Shown: positions 18,074-27,769 of the stretch, piece by piece | Layout: each line of letters begins with the position of its first letter | How positions within the stretch are numbered: the first letter of the stretch is position 1 | Origin: Pseudomonas sp. JQ170C | Lineage (GTDB): Bacteria; Pseudomonadota; Gammaproteobacteria; Pseudomonadales; Pseudomonadaceae | DNA length: 64,000 nucleotides | Assembly (NCBI RefSeq): GCF_035581345.1 | Contig: NZ_CP141608.1 | Span: 2,448,501 to 2,512,500, forward strand | Direction of reading: 5' to 3' | The notes under the pieces: model-generated | What the model was told of the DNA's origin: nothing | Databases searched by the model: none | The model's input: only the letters and a program-made list of their open reading frames with translations | Made by a program: the position numbers and the translations under genes

Positions 18074-21000
18074 ATGATCCGCGCCCAACTGCACTCTCAA
18101 ATAGACGTTGATGGCATGCGTCGCTGGTTGAGGAAGCCGCAAGGATTGGCCTTGCTCGCAGGCGTATGGCTCGCCGGTGGCGAGCTGGCCGAGGCGGCGG
18201 TGCAGTGCCAGCGCACCCTGGTGGCCAATGTCGTGGCCATGGACCAGCCGTTGATGTTCAACCGGCTCGGTGCGCATAACCCCAACGGCATGATGTTCGC
18301 CCTGCGTGCGGATGTGGTGGACACCCAGGGGGTGTTGATCACCCAGGGCGGTAGCGCCACGCCAGGTCAAGTCACCTTGCGCCCGGACAAGCGGCCGCGC
18401 CCATTGGTATTGCGGGTCGCTGCCGGAGAGTGCCTGACGGTCAATCTGCAAAACCTGCTGGCGTTCCAGGCCAACCCCAATGGCCAGGGCAACGACCACG
18501 AGAACGCCGCCAACGGCGAGTTGCACGTCGACGCTCAAGTCGCCGACCGCCATGTCGGTTTCCAGGTCAACGGCCTACAGGCCTTTGGCTCGATCAACGA
18601 TATTTCCGCCAACAGCGGACGCAACGACAACACCTTGCTGGCACCGGGGCAAAGTCGCACCTATACCCTCTACGCCGAACGCGAAGGCACGTTCGTAGCG
18701 ACCAGCTACGGCGCCACCTTCGGCAGCGAGGGCTCTTCCGGCAACGTCGGCAACGGCCTGTTCGGCCAGGTTGTGGTGCTGCCCAAAGGTGGGCAGGCCT
18801 ATCACAACACGGTCACCGAAGAAGACTTGCGCCTGGCTACGCGCGGGCGGACACCGGCCGGCCAGCCGATCATCGACTACCAGGCTCGCTACCCGGTGCT
18901 GGAACCCTGGATCGCGGAAGGCAAGGCAGGCAAACCGATCCTGAGCATGGTCGACGGCAATGAAATCATTGCCAGCAATGCCGACGCGGTGGTCATGGGG
19001 CCGAATGACGATGGCAGTTTCCCACCCGCCACCTATCCCCTTGAAAGCCAGGGTAAGCGTAACCCCAGCCTGCCCAATCGCCTGGAGCCGTTCCGCGATT
19101 TTGCTGCGGTGTTCCACGATCAGTCCGCTGTCGTCCAGGCGTTTCCAGGGTTCTGGGGCGACCTGGCGTTCGGCCAGATGCTCGATCCGACGCGCGACGC
19201 CTTTATGGTCAACTACGGCTCCGGTGGCATGGGCGCCGAGGTCATCGCCAACCGTGTGGGTGTGGGCCCCATGCATGATTGCTTGTCCTGCGCCTATGAA
19301 GAATTCTTCCTCAGCGCACACACCACCGGTGATATCGCGATGCAGGTGGACGTGCCGGCCAACATCGGTCTCGAGCAACTGGCACCCGGCCAGGTTCCGC
19401 CGGCCGACAGTGTCGGTATCAAGGCCAGCATGGCGCTGTATCCGGCCGAACCTTCCAACGTCGCTCACAGCTACCTGGGCGACGCGGTGAAGTTTCGCAA
19501 TATCAGCGTGGGTTACGAGCAACACGTTTTCCATCTTCACGGTCACCAGTGGTTGTTCAACCCCAACGATGACAACTCCGACTACATGGATGCCCAGGGC
19601 GTCGGCCCCGGCTCGGGTTACACCTACGAGATCGCCAATGGTGGCTCCGGCAACCGCAATCGGGTGGTCGGCGATGCGATCTATCACTGCCATTTCTACC
19701 CGCATTTCGCCCAAGGCATGTGGGCCATGTGGCGCATCCATGATGTGTTCGAGGAGGGCACGCGCCTGGCGGTGAGCCAGGAGGGCGACAACGACTTCCA
19801 TGCGCAGCCGTTTGCGCTGCGCAGTGGCTTGCCGGCCTCGGGCGCCCGGGCCTTGCCTGATGGTGAAATCGTCGCCGGCACCCCCATTCCGGCGGTCGTG
19901 CCCTTGCCGGGCAAAGCCTTGCCGCCGATGCCGGGCAAAGTCGTGGTGGTGCCGAAAATGAGTGGTGAAACGCAGACCGCAGACGCTGAAGCGGGTGACG
20001 ACAGCGACACGCCGAGTGCGCAGAAAGTCGTCGGTTCGCTGGCGCTGGTCGATCGCAGTGAAGCCAACCGCAATGCCGATGGCAGCCTGAAAAATCCTGG
20101 TTATCCATTCTGGATCGGCGGCGTCGAAAGCACCGTCGGCCAACGGCCGCCGACGCCGCCTCTGGACATGCTCGATGCGCAAACGGCCACGGCCTTGAAG
20201 GGCAGCGGCAATGCATTGTGGGCGGCGCTGGATCCGGCTCAGGCCGGTGGCTGGGATGGCGGCCTGCCACGTCATGGCCTGGATGGCTGGTCGGCTGGCG
20301 GTGAAGCGCAGGTGACCACCTCTTTGCTGGACATGACCAAGTCCCTGGAGCGCGCCAAACCGGTGTACCTCCCCGAGGAGGGTACCGATGTCGAACAGTC
20401 GGCCATGGCCTTCCACGCCAAGCCCTCACATGCCAGCTTCGCCGTGCTGCCCAATGGCCAACTGCTGCCGCGCGACTTTCTCACCAACGGGGCCCCTCCG
20501 GTCGCGGGCGCGCCGTTTTTCGAGCCCTGCATGGACGACCGGCAAAAACGCCTGACCCGCAGCGCCGGAGCCGGCTATTTCAACAGCGGTGAGCGTCTTG
20601 ACGCGCAGACCTTCAGTGGCACCTCGATGTTCAGTGCCGATCACCCGCGGGTTTACAAAGGCGCCAATATCCAGTTTGACGCCGTGTTCAACAAGATCGG
20701 CTATCACTTCCCGCAAACCCGAATCCTGACCCTGTGGGAGGATGCGTGGCCGGTGATCAACAAGCAGCGCCCACCTGAACCGTTGGTGATGCGCATGAAC
20801 ACCTTCGACTGCACCATGTATCACCACACCAATCTGGTGCCGTCAGCCTACGAACTCGACGATTACCAGGTGCGTACGCCTACCGACGTCATCGGCCAGC
20901 ACATTCACTTGCCCAAGTGGGACCTGACTGCCGCCGACGGCTCGGCCAACGGCTGGAACTACGAGGATGGCGTGCTCTCACCGTCCACCGTGGTCGAGCG

Positions 21001-23902
21001 CATCCACGCCATTCGCCGGTTCAACGATTGTCAGAACGGCGACCCCCGCGAAGGCACCGGGGATTGCCCGGTGGCCAAACAGCACCCGTACTTCGGGCGG
21101 TTCAATCGCGCTGACTGGCTGGGCGCGCGCACCACGCTGCAACGCTGGTTCGCCGACCCTGTGCTGAACGTGCACAACATCGACCGCGGCCTGGGCAATA
21201 TCTTTACCCACGACCACCTTGGCCCTTCGACCCACCAGCAAGTCGGCATGTACGCCACGGTGCTGGCCGAGCCTGCCGGTTCCAAGTGGTACCACGCCGA
21301 AACCGGCGAGCCCCTTTACAACGGTAGCGGGCGTGAGGACGGCGGCCCGACGTCGTGGCAAGCGGTGATCGAGACCGGTGATCTCAACGGCGACAACAAG
21401 AACGACAGTTTCCGCGAGTTCTTCCTCGAGTTCAGCGACTTCCAGCACGCCTATGAAGCCGGTGTCTACGTCGGCGCGGGCCCCGATGGGGTTCCCGATG
21501 CGCAGGCCTACCCGGCCACAGCGGACAGCTTCCGCTACGCCATCAATCCGCCGGGACGCAAAACGGCCGCCAACTTGCTGGAGTCGGTCGTGGAAGCTGC
21601 CAGTGGCGAACTGCTGACGTGTCCGTCGCGGCCGTGCCCGCAAGCGATTTCGGCTTCGGACCCCGGCATCTTCGTCGTCAACTACCGCCATGAGCCCCTG
21701 GGCCTGCGCATCTACGACCCGAACAAGGTGGCGCCGGACGGCAAGCGGGGCATGCAGGCCGACGGCCTGGCCGGTGACCTGGCCCATGCCCTGCAAAACC
21801 GGACCGACCGCATGATCCCCGCACTCAACCTGGCCCCCAGCGCTATCACCTCGGCGACCGGCCCCACCGGCGGGGTCACGCTTTTGCCCAAACACATCAA
21901 CCGGGGGGACTTGCCGGGCGATCCGTTCACGCCGACGTTGCGCACCTATACCGGCGACAACGTGCGCCTGCGGGTCAATGCCGGCGGCCACGAAGAGGAG
22001 CACAACGTTACGGTGCACGGGGTGAAGTGGCTGCATTCGGGCAGCGGCTTCGGCAATAGCTCCAACACCGGCTGGAAGGCGTCGCAAATGGTGGCGATTT
22101 CCGAGCAGTTCGGCTTCATGGCGCCTGTAGCGATGATGTCCAGTGCGGCCAGCGATACCGGCGATTACCTGTATGCCATGGATGCTTCCCTGGAGGGCTA
22201 CTGGAGTGGCCTGTGGGGCATCATGCGCAACTATTCGCAGAGCCGCAGTGACCTGTTCCCGCTGCCCAACAACCCCAGGCCGGTGGCCGCGCGCAACACG
22301 GTGAATTTCAATGGCGTGTGCCCGCGCTTCAGCCCCAATCCCAATGGCATCGGCACCCGGGCGACGGTGCAGCGCAACTACGAGGTGGTGGCGGCGCTGG
22401 CCAACGATATCCTCGCCAACCCCTTGGGCCTGACCCTCGGCGACCCGGCAGGTGCCGGCCAGCATGTCGGCGGCCCGCTCAACCCGAACGGCGGCACCCT
22501 GGTCTACAACCCAAGGCCGGTGACGGTGCCGCAGGTAACGATCTTCGACCCTGAAGATGGCGAGACTTTTACCATTGGCGGACAGTCCGGCCCGTTGCAC
22601 GACCCGACGGCCATTCTTTATGTGCGCAAGGCCGACCTGGACCCGGTCAGTGGCAAGCTCAAGCCCGGGGTGCCCGTCGAGCCGCTGGTGCTACGTGCCG
22701 CCGCCGGCGATTGCATCAACATCACCCTGGAGAACCGCCTGCCGTTGATGATGCCGGATCTGCCGAACTACGCAGTGATGCAAGGCACGGTCAAACGTGA
22801 CCGTTCCGGTGCGCAAGGCTCGACCACCTTCAACAACAACCTGATGCGGCCCTCCAGTCACGTTGGTCTGCACGCCCAGTTGCTGACCTACGACGTCAGC
22901 AAGTCCGATGGCTTCAACGTCGGCAGCAACCCGGTGCAGACGGTGGCGCCACGGGCAGGCAATACCGGTGCATGGCCAAGCCGCTCCTATCAGTACTATG
23001 CCGGGCACCTGGAGCGTGCCGGTCAGCCGGTGGCGTCTCAAGGGGGACGCAACGTCGACACGATCGAGGCGACCCCCATCGAGTTCGGTGGCCTTAACCT
23101 GATGCCGGCCGACCCCATCAAGCAACCACAGAAGGGCCTGGTGGCGGCCATGTCGGTGACGCCGGCGGGTTCCACCTGGCAGGAGGATGCCGCTTCCCGA
23201 GCGTCGGCCACGGTGCAGGCACCCGGCGCCAGCAGTTATCGCGACTTCATGATGGTTTGGCAGAAGTCCCTGAACATGCGCTGGGCCAACGGCTTGCCCG
23301 TGGAGAACATGTCGTCCGAAGGGCCGGGCATTCCCAACGACCCGAAAGACAACTCGGACATGGCGATCAACTACAAGAGCGAGCCCCTGTGGTACCGCTT
23401 CGCCCGTGCGCCGAACGCACCGTTCGGACAGGCGGGTGGCAATGGTTTGGGCGCAGTGCCCAATGCCCACATGGCCTACAGCAATGCCCTGGTCGGCGGC
23501 GATCCGGTCACGCCGATACTGCGGGTCAAGCCCGGGCAGCCGTTCCGCACCCATGTGCTGATGCCTTCGGGCGGCAGCCGGGGCGCGACCTTCCAGCTCG
23601 ACGGTCATGTCTGGGCGTTCAATCCGTTCCAGGCCGAAAGGGTCGATCTCTGGGGTTACCCCATGAAAGACGCGGGGATCGGTTCGGTGCGCTTTGGCTA
23701 CAACCCCATGGCCATGTACATCGGCGCGCAGGAAAGCGTGCTCCCGGCAGCGCATTTCAGTTTCATGTTCCCCAGCGCTGGTGGTGCCAATGCGGTACCT
23801 GGTGACTATCTGTATCGGGACTATGCGGCGTTCGGCAATCTGGGCGGGATCTGGGGGCTGCTGCGGGTCAGCGATGAGCCTGCGCCGACTACTGCGCAGT
23901 AA
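18074..23902 (+). CDS. Giant multicopper oxidase, MnxG/McoA/MofA (Mn(II)-oxidase) type
   Basis: A 1942-residue exported multicopper oxidase. The signal sequence lies around residues 15-42 (RRWLRKP then a hydrophobic run ending GELAEAA). Copper-ligand strings are HLHGHQW near 487-492, YHCHFYPHFAQGMWAMWRIH near 537-556 (type 1/type 3 His-Cys-His), QHIHLPKW near 950, FTHDHLGPSTHQQVGMY near 1045-1060 and HNVTVHGVKW near 1310; cupredoxin-like repeats continue to the C-terminus. The size and the spread of sites match the Mn-oxidising MnxG/McoA/MofA group, not 500-residue laccases. The start 18074 has GGAGG 10 nt upstream; Met at 18116 is an alternative. The sigma-54 promoter fits known Mn-oxidation control. 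Mn(II) as substrate is inferred. Confidence 0.85.
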   Translation: MIRAQLHSQIDVDGMRRWLRKPQGLALLAGVWLAGGELAEAAVQCQRTLVANVVAMDQPLMFNRLGAHNPNGMMFALRADVVDTQGVLITQGGSATPGQVTLRPDKRPRPLVLRVAAGECLTVNLQNLLAFQANPNGQGNDHENAANGELHVDAQVADRHVGFQVNGLQAFGSINDISANSGRNDNTLLAPGQSRTYTLYAEREGTFVATSYGATFGSEGSSGNVGNGLFGQVVVLPKGGQAYHNTVTEEDLRLATRGRTPAGQPIIDYQARYPVLEPWIAEGKAGKPILSMVDGNEIIASNADAVVMGPNDDGSFPPATYPLESQGKRNPSLPNRLEPFRDFAAVFHDQSAVVQAFPGFWGDLAFGQMLDPTRDAFMVNYGSGGMGAEVIANRVGVGPMHDCLSCAYEEFFLSAHTTGDIAMQVDVPANIGLEQLAPGQVPPADSVGIKASMALYPAEPSNVAHSYLGDAVKFRNISVGYEQHVFHLHGHQWLFNPNDDNSDYMDAQGVGPGSGYTYEIANGGSGNRNRVVGDAIYHCHFYPHFAQGMWAMWRIHDVFEEGTRLAVSQEGDNDFHAQPFALRSGLPASGARALPDGEIVAGTPIPAVVPLPGKALPPMPGKVVVVPKMSGETQTADAEAGDDSDTPSAQKVVGSLALVDRSEANRNADGSLKNPGYPFWIGGVESTVGQRPPTPPLDMLDAQTATALKGSGNALWAALDPAQAGGWDGGLPRHGLDGWSAGGEAQVTTSLLDMTKSLERAKPVYLPEEGTDVEQSAMAFHAKPSHASFAVLPNGQLLPRDFLTNGAPPVAGAPFFEPCMDDRQKRLTRSAGAGYFNSGERLDAQTFSGTSMFSADHPRVYKGANIQFDAVFNKIGYHFPQTRILTLWEDAWPVINKQRPPEPLVMRMNTFDCTMYHHTNLVPSAYELDDYQVRTPTDVIGQHIHLPKWDLTAADGSANGWNYEDGVLSPSTVVERIHAIRRFNDCQNGDPREGTGDCPVAKQHPYFGRFNRADWLGARTTLQRWFADPVLNVHNIDRGLGNIFTHDHLGPSTHQQVGMYATVLAEPAGSKWYHAETGEPLYNGSGREDGGPTSWQAVIETGDLNGDNKNDSFREFFLEFSDFQHAYEAGVYVGAGPDGVPDAQAYPATADSFRYAINPPGRKTAANLLESVVEAASGELLTCPSRPCPQAISASDPGIFVVNYRHEPLGLRIYDPNKVAPDGKRGMQADGLAGDLAHALQNRTDRMIPALNLAPSAITSATGPTGGVTLLPKHINRGDLPGDPFTPTLRTYTGDNVRLRVNAGGHEEEHNVTVHGVKWLHSGSGFGNSSNTGWKASQMVAISEQFGFMAPVAMMSSAASDTGDYLYAMDASLEGYWSGLWGIMRNYSQSRSDLFPLPNNPRPVAARNTVNFNGVCPRFSPNPNGIGTRATVQRNYEVVAALANDILANPLGLTLGDPAGAGQHVGGPLNPNGGTLVYNPRPVTVPQVTIFDPEDGETFTIGGQSGPLHDPTAILYVRKADLDPVSGKLKPGVPVEPLVLRAAAGDCINITLENRLPLMMPDLPNYAVMQGTVKRDRSGAQGSTTFNNNLMRPSSHVGLHAQLLTYDVSKSDGFNVGSNPVQTVAPRAGNTGAWPSRSYQYYAGHLERAGQPVASQGGRNVDTIEATPIEFGGLNLMPADPIKQPQKGLVAAMSVTPAGSTWQEDAASRASATVQAPGASSYRDFMMVWQKSLNMRWANGLPVENMSSEGPGIPNDPKDNSDMAINYKSEPLWYRFARAPNAPFGQAGGNGLGAVPNAHMAYSNALVGGDPVTPILRVKPGQPFRTHVLMPSGGSRGATFQLDGHVWAFNPFQAERVDLWGYPMKDAGIGSVRFGYNPMAMYIGAQESVLPAAHFSFMFPSAGGANAVPGDYLYRDYAAFGNLGGIWGLLRVSDEPAPTTAQ

Positions 23903-23934
23903 CGGGGTAGGCTGGCAAGGAGGGGGAAGGGGGG

Positions 23935-24010
23935 TGTTGCTGCTGTGGGCTAATCCATTTCGTGTGGTGACGCTGGCGGCCCCTTTTGCCTCTACAGTGG
24001 GGGGCCTTTT
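23935..24010 (+). repeat. Truncated fragment of the dispersed repeat's 5' end
   Basis: The sequence from GTTGCTGCTGTGGG through GGCGGCCCCTTTTGCCTCTAC is a diverged copy of the first ~75 bp of the hairpin repeat, including the few bases preceding copy A. It lies just upstream of the full copy B. It looks like the remnant of an older or aborted insertion. Confidence 0.55.
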
Positions 24011-24078
24011 GTCTGGTGTATAGACCAGAGAGCGGGGACATGGTGGACACGTTATGGTTTCTGGGGTGTTGCGGCTGC

Positions 24079-24609
24079 GGGTTTATCCATTTCTTGCGGT
24101 GAGGCTGGCGGCCCCTTCCGCCTTTACGGCGGCCTACTTTTTTCTTGGAAAAAGTAGGCAAAACCGCCTGCCCCACCAGGGGCCCTACGCTGCGCTTCGG
24201 GTCCCCTCACTGCGGTGTCGCTACGGGGCATTGCGAGCTACGCGTTGCAAGCAACGCTACGCTTCGCATCTTCGGCCTTCGCCGAAGGCGCTGCGCGCTA
24301 GCCCCTCCACGACACCTCCGTTCGGCCCTTCTGGTTAACGGGGCAGAAGATCAAGATCAAAAGCACAATTCGCTGCGCTCTTGCTGGCCTGTGGCGTTCT
24401 TTCGGGCTGTTGTAGGAGCGGGCTTGCCCCGCGATAGGCCCCTGAGTCGTGCACATCCAGGTGCAACGCTGAAGCGGGATTACCGGCAGGCATGGATTTG
24501 TTGGCAAGATTCACGATCCATCGCGGGGCAAGCCCGCTCCTACAGCAGGTATTCGGTAGGAGCGGGCTTGCCCCGCGATGCGGCCGGCTGGCCTATCCAG
24601 TATTCAGGG
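24079..24609 (+). repeat. Dispersed hairpin repeat, copy B (direct duplicate of copy A)
   Basis: Within the gene-free stretch 23903-24687, this ~531 bp unit matches copy A at 13056-13580 from GGGTTTATCCATTTC through GGCCGGCTGGCCTATCCAG. It has the same hairpin block followed by the same three REPs. The two copies are in direct orientation and bracket the secreted-protein/multicopper-oxidase locus. Differences are scattered substitutions and small indels, many in loops. Confidence 0.85.
24412..24579. repeat. Three REP units within repeat copy B
   Basis: REP units at about 24412-24435 (+), 24520-24544 (-) and 24556-24579 (+), spaced as in copy A. Confidence 0.85.
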
Positions 24610-24653
24610 TGATGCCGATTCACCGTGCCTCCGGGATGCGGTGAATAACCCCC

Positions 24654-24680
24654 AAAAAAAAGCCCCCTGTCGGAGGGGGC
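24654..24680 (-). terminator. Rho-independent terminator after the CxxC-rich membrane protein gene
   Basis: On the minus strand AGCCCCCTCCGACAGGGGGCT forms a 7-bp GC stem followed by nine U residues, immediately downstream of the stop at 24688. Confidence 0.9.
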
Positions 24681-24687
24681 TGTTGGA

Positions 24688-26487
24688 TCAGAAGTTCATC
24701 TTGAGGCGATGCTTGTGTACCCAAAGCTTGCTGGCCAGTTTGTACCGCACCAGCGCCACGCAGAGCGAGGTGATGAACATTGCCGGCATCATCGAGAAGG
24801 TGCCGCTGATGGCCTGGCTGATCCGTGCCCCCGTCGGCATCCAGCCTGGCGGAAAGAAGTAGAACGTGGTGGTAGGCGCCAGTGCCAGCAATACCGCCAG
24901 TGTCGCCGACCCGGTCACCAGCAGTACGGGCGCCCGCAACCACAGGCTATCGGGCCAGTGGTCGATCTTCGGCCATACCCTGGGTACGATCCTCGACCCG
25001 GCAAATAGGCTCGCCAGTATAAATGTCCAGAGGGTCCAGCCACCGTATTCAAGCGCGATGCGATACGGCAGCAGCAGTTTGTCGAACACCTCGGCAGGAA
25101 ACCGGAGCAGGGCAATGACCCCTTGGGTGGCCCCTGGCTGAACTTTGCCGAGCAGGTTGACGCCCAGGTAGAACAGGGTCAGCCAGACGAAGATCGACCA
25201 CGACAAGCGCAGTACCGCGCGCAACTTGAAGGTGTTCCAGCTCTGGAAAAGGTGGTTTCTGGCCTGCTTGCGAAGCTCAAGGAACTGCTCGGCCTGCTCC
25301 AGGGTAATGACCCCCGATTTCACCGGCGTCGATGCCTTCACCTCGGCGCTGTCCTGCTCGACTTCCTTGATCAGCGCCGACGCGATGGTGTGGGAGGAGG
25401 CCTTGTGAACGGCGCGGAGCTTCTTGGGGTTTGCCAGCTGTTGCAGCACATGGACGAAGTTGCCCGACAGCACACCGCCAAGATTGACGGGTACTGCCGT
25501 TTCGCCCAGGAACTGGCACGCGGCGCTGCGTCCCTTGTAGGTGACGGTGGCTGTGGCACCGTTGACGTAGCCTTTACCCGTCAGCCGGAAGGCATCTTCA
25601 TCCCCGGTAAAAAGCGAACTGACCTGGAACACCGACGGGTAGTTGGCCTCGTCGTTGACTGCCGCCTTCAGGTGTTCGGACATCCACGGCTGGGCACCGG
25701 GCCAGTGATAGGTGATCTCCGTTTGCGCATAAATGTCGTAATGCCATTCATAGGTCAGGTTGCAGGCGCCATCGCAGGTATCGCAGGTGATCCAGCCACG
25801 GTTGCATTTGCTGCATTGTTCCGTGGTGGTACCTCGGCAGCGCGAGCAGGCAACCTTGCCGCTGGCGGCACAGCTTGGGCATTGGTGGCCACTGCCACCG
25901 CGGCCTGCGCAGCCGTTGCAGCGCTGACCCGCGTGCACCCCTGATCCACCGCAATAGACACAGTAGCGTGGGCCTCCGACCCAGCCCGAGGCATTGCATT
26001 GCCAGCACTGCTCCTGGCCGGAGCCATAACAGCCGCCGCAACTCACGGCGCCGCGGCCGTGGCAGCTATGGCAATGAATGGTGCCGTCGCCGGCGCAGCC
26101 GTGGCAGGCCTGCCAGCTGTAGTAGAAGTGATCGTCGCTGGCGATCTTGAATTTTGCCGGTTTCCTGATGCGCAGCGGATTGGCCTTGAGGTGGTCGATG
26201 ACCAACTGGCGAAACGCCTGGCCCGGGTTCGACATCAAGGCGGATTGCCGGGCCTGGAGTGCGGCGCGGGCGCCTTCCAGGGAAAGCGGTGTAGTGTTTA
26301 CGCGCACGGGGCGCGAGATGACCTCCAGGCTGTAGCTTGTGCGAATCGCGTAGTCGACGTCGGCGGTGTGATGTTCAACGTTCGCAACGGCTACCGCATT
26401 TTTCGCGCTTTTACCAAAGGCGCGTTCGGCACGTTGATTGACCGCGTCGGAAATGACCCTGGCGCTGATGCTGCTTCCCGGTTGCAT
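24688..26487 (-). CDS. Membrane protein with DnaJ-type zinc-finger array (ten CxxC), no J domain
   Basis: 599 residues in three parts. Residues 1-125 are soluble and hydrophilic. Residues 128-238 contain ten CxxC motifs (starting C128, C139, C150, C161, C176, C190, C203, C214, C225, C235), many as CxxCxGxG, like the DnaJ zinc-finger region but more than twice as long. There is no HPD/J domain. After a mixed region the C-terminal ~170 residues carry about four transmembrane helices (for instance SIFVWLTLFYLGVNLLG and APVLLVTGSATLAVLLAL). It probably sits in the inner membrane with a cytosolic zinc-binding head for unfolded clients or redox. It is monocistronic with its own terminator. Function unknown. 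Confidence 0.75.
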   Translation of the reverse strand: MQPGSSISARVISDAVNQRAERAFGKSAKNAVAVANVEHHTADVDYAIRTSYSLEVISRPVRVNTTPLSLEGARAALQARQSALMSNPGQAFRQLVIDHLKANPLRIRKPAKFKIASDDHFYYSWQACHGCAGDGTIHCHSCHGRGAVSCGGCYGSGQEQCWQCNASGWVGGPRYCVYCGGSGVHAGQRCNGCAGRGGSGHQCPSCAASGKVACSRCRGTTTEQCSKCNRGWITCDTCDGACNLTYEWHYDIYAQTEITYHWPGAQPWMSEHLKAAVNDEANYPSVFQVSSLFTGDEDAFRLTGKGYVNGATATVTYKGRSAACQFLGETAVPVNLGGVLSGNFVHVLQQLANPKKLRAVHKASSHTIASALIKEVEQDSAEVKASTPVKSGVITLEQAEQFLELRKQARNHLFQSWNTFKLRAVLRLSWSIFVWLTLFYLGVNLLGKVQPGATQGVIALLRFPAEVFDKLLLPYRIALEYGGWTLWTFILASLFAGSRIVPRVWPKIDHWPDSLWLRAPVLLVTGSATLAVLLALAPTTTFYFFPPGWMPTGARISQAISGTFSMMPAMFITSLCVALVRYKLASKLWVHKHRLKMNF

Positions 26488-26614
26488 GCTGATCTCGCAA
26501 GTCTCTGCAGCCGTTCAGGCTGCATGGTTGTTGGCTTGGGGCAGCTTTATACAGCGACTGGGCTATTGTTTCACGTCAAAAGATGGCTATTTGATGTCAT
26601 TGTTGTGATCGGCC

Positions 26615-27769
26615 TCACAGCGTGGTCCGGTCAACCACGCGGATGCTGTTGCGCCCGCTGCGCTTGGAGGCGTACAGCGCCGTGTCGCTTTGCTCGATCA
26701 AGCCCTCGAGGCTGGCCGGCGGTTGGTCGAACAGGCTGGCGCCGATACTGAGCGTCACGGGCAGGGGCGTGGTGAAGGTCTGTGAGGTGGTGGCGAGGAA
26801 CGGCTCGCGCAGTTGGCGGCCAAGCTGTTCGATTCGCGCGCTGGAGGCGTCCTTGAACACGATGATGAACTCGTCGCCACCGAGCCGGGCGGCGAGGGCG
26901 TCCTCGGGCAGCACCGCCCGAATCAGTTCGCTCAACGTCACCAGCAAACGGTCGCCTGCGGTATGGCCGTAGAGGTCGTTGACCAGCTTGAAATTGTCGA
27001 TATCAATCAGCAAGACGGCGCCGGGGCGGGCGCTGCAGACGCCCTTGAGCAGACGCGGTGCCCGTACCTCCAGGGCCCGGCGGTTGAACAGGGCGGTCAA
27101 TGGATCATGGGCGGCCAGCTGTTCGATTTGCTGTTCACGGCGGTGGCGCTCGGTGCCGGTCATCGACAGCGCGATCAGCATGATCGCCATGGCGCCTTCG
27201 ACCAGCGAGACCTGGATGATTTCGCCCCGGAACGCGGCGAGGTCGATCAGCGTGCCGGGGATGATGGCCGTCAGGGATTTGATCAGGTAGAACACCCCAT
27301 GGGCCAGCAGTACATAGCGCAACTGCACGGCGCCCACGCTCAAGGATTTACCGTGGGGGCGCAGCAAGAAACTGGCCCTGAGGGCGAGCACCGCGACCAG
27401 CAACGAATTGACCAGCAGCGTGACCTTCGACCACGGTTGCTCGCCTGGCAACAGCAGCAACGCCAGCCAGGCGACGAAGATCAGGTACCAGGCAGGCGAG
27501 AGCCGCGTCTGGGTGAAGCGTGCAACGCCGAGCAAGAACAGCCAGTGGGCCGTGACCAGCAAGCCGTTGGCGAACCAGATGCCGATGAACAGCAGGCCAC
27601 TGCCGCGCAGCAGTGCCAGTGTCGAGCCCACGGCAATGGTGGCAAAGCCCGCACTCCAGAACAGCAGCGAAGGCTCGCGAATACTCCGCCATTCGATCGC
27701 CAGGTACAGGGCCGCGGCCGCTGCCAGGGCGACGGAGAGCGTCAACAGGGTCGAGGGATCGAGCGTCAT
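26615..27769 (-). CDS. Membrane-anchored diguanylate cyclase (GGDEF)
   Basis: 384 residues. The first ~200 contain about six or seven hydrophobic segments forming a membrane sensor; residues about 215-384 are a GGDEF domain with an intact catalytic GGDEF near 297-301 and the upstream signature LLIDIDNFKLVND, DLYGHTAGDRLL. The inhibitory RxxD site normally five residues before GGDEF is absent (LPEDALAARL there), so product feedback may be missing. It makes cyclic-di-GMP, which promotes attachment and matrix production. The sensed signal is unknown. The gene lies alone between two unrelated minus- and plus-strand genes. Confidence 0.9.
   Translation of the reverse strand: MTLDPSTLLTLSVALAAAAALYLAIEWRSIREPSLLFWSAGFATIAVGSTLALLRGSGLLFIGIWFANGLLVTAHWLFLLGVARFTQTRLSPAWYLIFVAWLALLLLPGEQPWSKVTLLVNSLLVAVLALRASFLLRPHGKSLSVGAVQLRYVLLAHGVFYLIKSLTAIIPGTLIDLAAFRGEIIQVSLVEGAMAIMLIALSMTGTERHRREQQIEQLAAHDPLTALFNRRALEVRAPRLLKGVCSARPGAVLLIDIDNFKLVNDLYGHTAGDRLLVTLSELIRAVLPEDALAARLGGDEFIIVFKDASSARIEQLGRQLREPFLATTSQTFTTPLPVTLSIGASLFDQPPASLEGLIEQSDTALYASKRSGRNSIRVVDRTTL

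Noticed and set aside
24145..24612. ORFs of 100-155 codons through the hairpin repeats (also at 12954, 13549, 30737 and 31043)
   Set aside because: The same repeat is open in several frames on both strands, the copies keep hairpins and not a reading frame, and starts lack ribosome sites. Explained by G+C-rich palindromic sequence.
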